The notes under the pieces: model-generated | The model's database searches: none | Seen by the model: the letters and a program-made list of their open reading frames with translations, nothing else | Told to the model about the DNA's origin: nothing | In this document: piece after piece, positions 63,883 to 64,000 of the stretch | Layout of the letters: every line of letters begins with the position of its first letter | How positions within the stretch are numbered: position 1 is the first letter of the stretch | Translations under genes and position numbers: made by a program | Assembly (NCBI GenBank): GCA_021731145.1 | Contig: JAKFXX010000029.1 | Coordinates: 1 to 64,000, forward strand | Source of the DNA: Gammaproteobacteria bacterium | GTDB taxonomy: Bacteria; Pseudomonadota; Gammaproteobacteria; Ga0077554; Ga007554 | DNA length: 64,000 bases | Direction of reading: 5' to 3'

Positions 63883-64000
63883 CGGTTATTACCACTCGCC
63901 GCCTTGTCCAACACTTCAGCGTATAGTGCGAACAGGCGCGGCTTGATTTCAGGCCAAGTATAGCGCTGTATCAATTCATAGCCCGCCGCCACCATCTGTC
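63879..64000 (-). CDS. Glycosyltransferase C-terminus (partial)
   Basis: This minus-strand frame enters from the right edge. The visible 39 residues read QMVAAGYELIQRYTWPEIKP and RLFALYAEVLDKAASGNNR, then TGA. The ending is typical of GT4-type glycosyltransferases of exosortase A clusters. It overlaps the ATG of the CapK-like gene, so the genes are translationally coupled. The rest lies outside the window. Confidence 0.65.
   Translation of the reverse strand, partial: QMVAAGYELIQRYTWPEIKPRLFALYAEVLDKAASGNNR

Noticed and set aside
1-64000. tRNA, rRNA, CRISPR or prophage
   Set aside because: No cloverleaf with CCA-type end, rRNA-like stretch, regular repeat-spacer array or phage structural gene was noticed on reading both strands; a covariance search would be needed to exclude small RNAs fully.

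Overview
The window looks like a chromosomal segment of a gammaproteobacterium. It carries the tol-pal-cpoB-queE-queC block, ratA-rnfH-bamE, smc-zipA, a cytochrome bc1 operon, a MetA-type homoserine acyltransferase and an exosortase-A-type polysaccharide locus. The lifestyle suggested is a free-living respiratory bacterium able to oxidise CO, possibly a chemolithotroph. Genus cannot be named from the sequence. No rRNA, tRNA, prophage or CRISPR array was seen.

Layout. 1-735: gene-free lead with a sigma-54-type promoter and a structured leader before a small EF-hand protein. 1.2-10.1 kb: ybgC-tolQRAB-pal-cpoB (envelope constriction), queE-queC (queuosine), ratA, rnfH, bamE and fur. 10.4-16.6 kb: small MscS channel, smc, zipA, two small genes. 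16.6-17.35 kb: insertion-sequence debris. 17.35-29.3 kb: DMT transporter, petABC, nhaA, hemH, a damaged UPF0175/DUF3368 toxin-antitoxin pair, pyrD and a large UvrD-type helicase-nuclease. 29.3-30.4 kb: FKBP isomerase and a small conserved-looking protein. 30.4-42.1 kb: accessory stress island with a decayed dnaJ, RES-Xre toxin-antitoxin, CapA-like protein, second DnaK, Hsp20, thioredoxin 2, PRPP-synthetase paralogue, COG2187 kinase-like protein, CBS pair, DUF2934 protein, VOC protein, phosphoribosyltransferase and dienelactone-hydrolase-like protein. 42.2-45.4 kb: P-loop protein, metA and an unknown protein. 45.4-49.6 kb: orphan GspE/PilB ATPase, YebC-family regulator, membrane protein, SufU-like scaffold. 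49.8-58.9 kb: a full form I aerobic CO dehydrogenase operon (coxMSL, coxG, coxD, coxE, an XdhC-YHS fusion, mocA-like, xdhC). 59.1-64 kb: exosortase-A-associated polysaccharide genes running off the right edge.

Main observations. (1) The stress island has two perfect FNR/ANR-type boxes (TTGAT-N4-ATCAA), one placed exactly as a class II activator site before dnaK. Its gene content parallels hypoxia/dormancy regulons (mycobacterial DosR, Burkholderia lxa), so an oxygen-controlled dormancy cassette is the best reading. (2) At least five small non-autonomous repeat elements are visible. They include two 141-bp copies differing at one base and lying 14.8 kb apart in opposite orientation, and an element inserted between the ribosome-binding site and start codon of tolR. 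(3) The CoxL active-site motif AYRCSFR is intact, so the operon should encode a true CO dehydrogenase; one maturation protein carries an added YHS domain.
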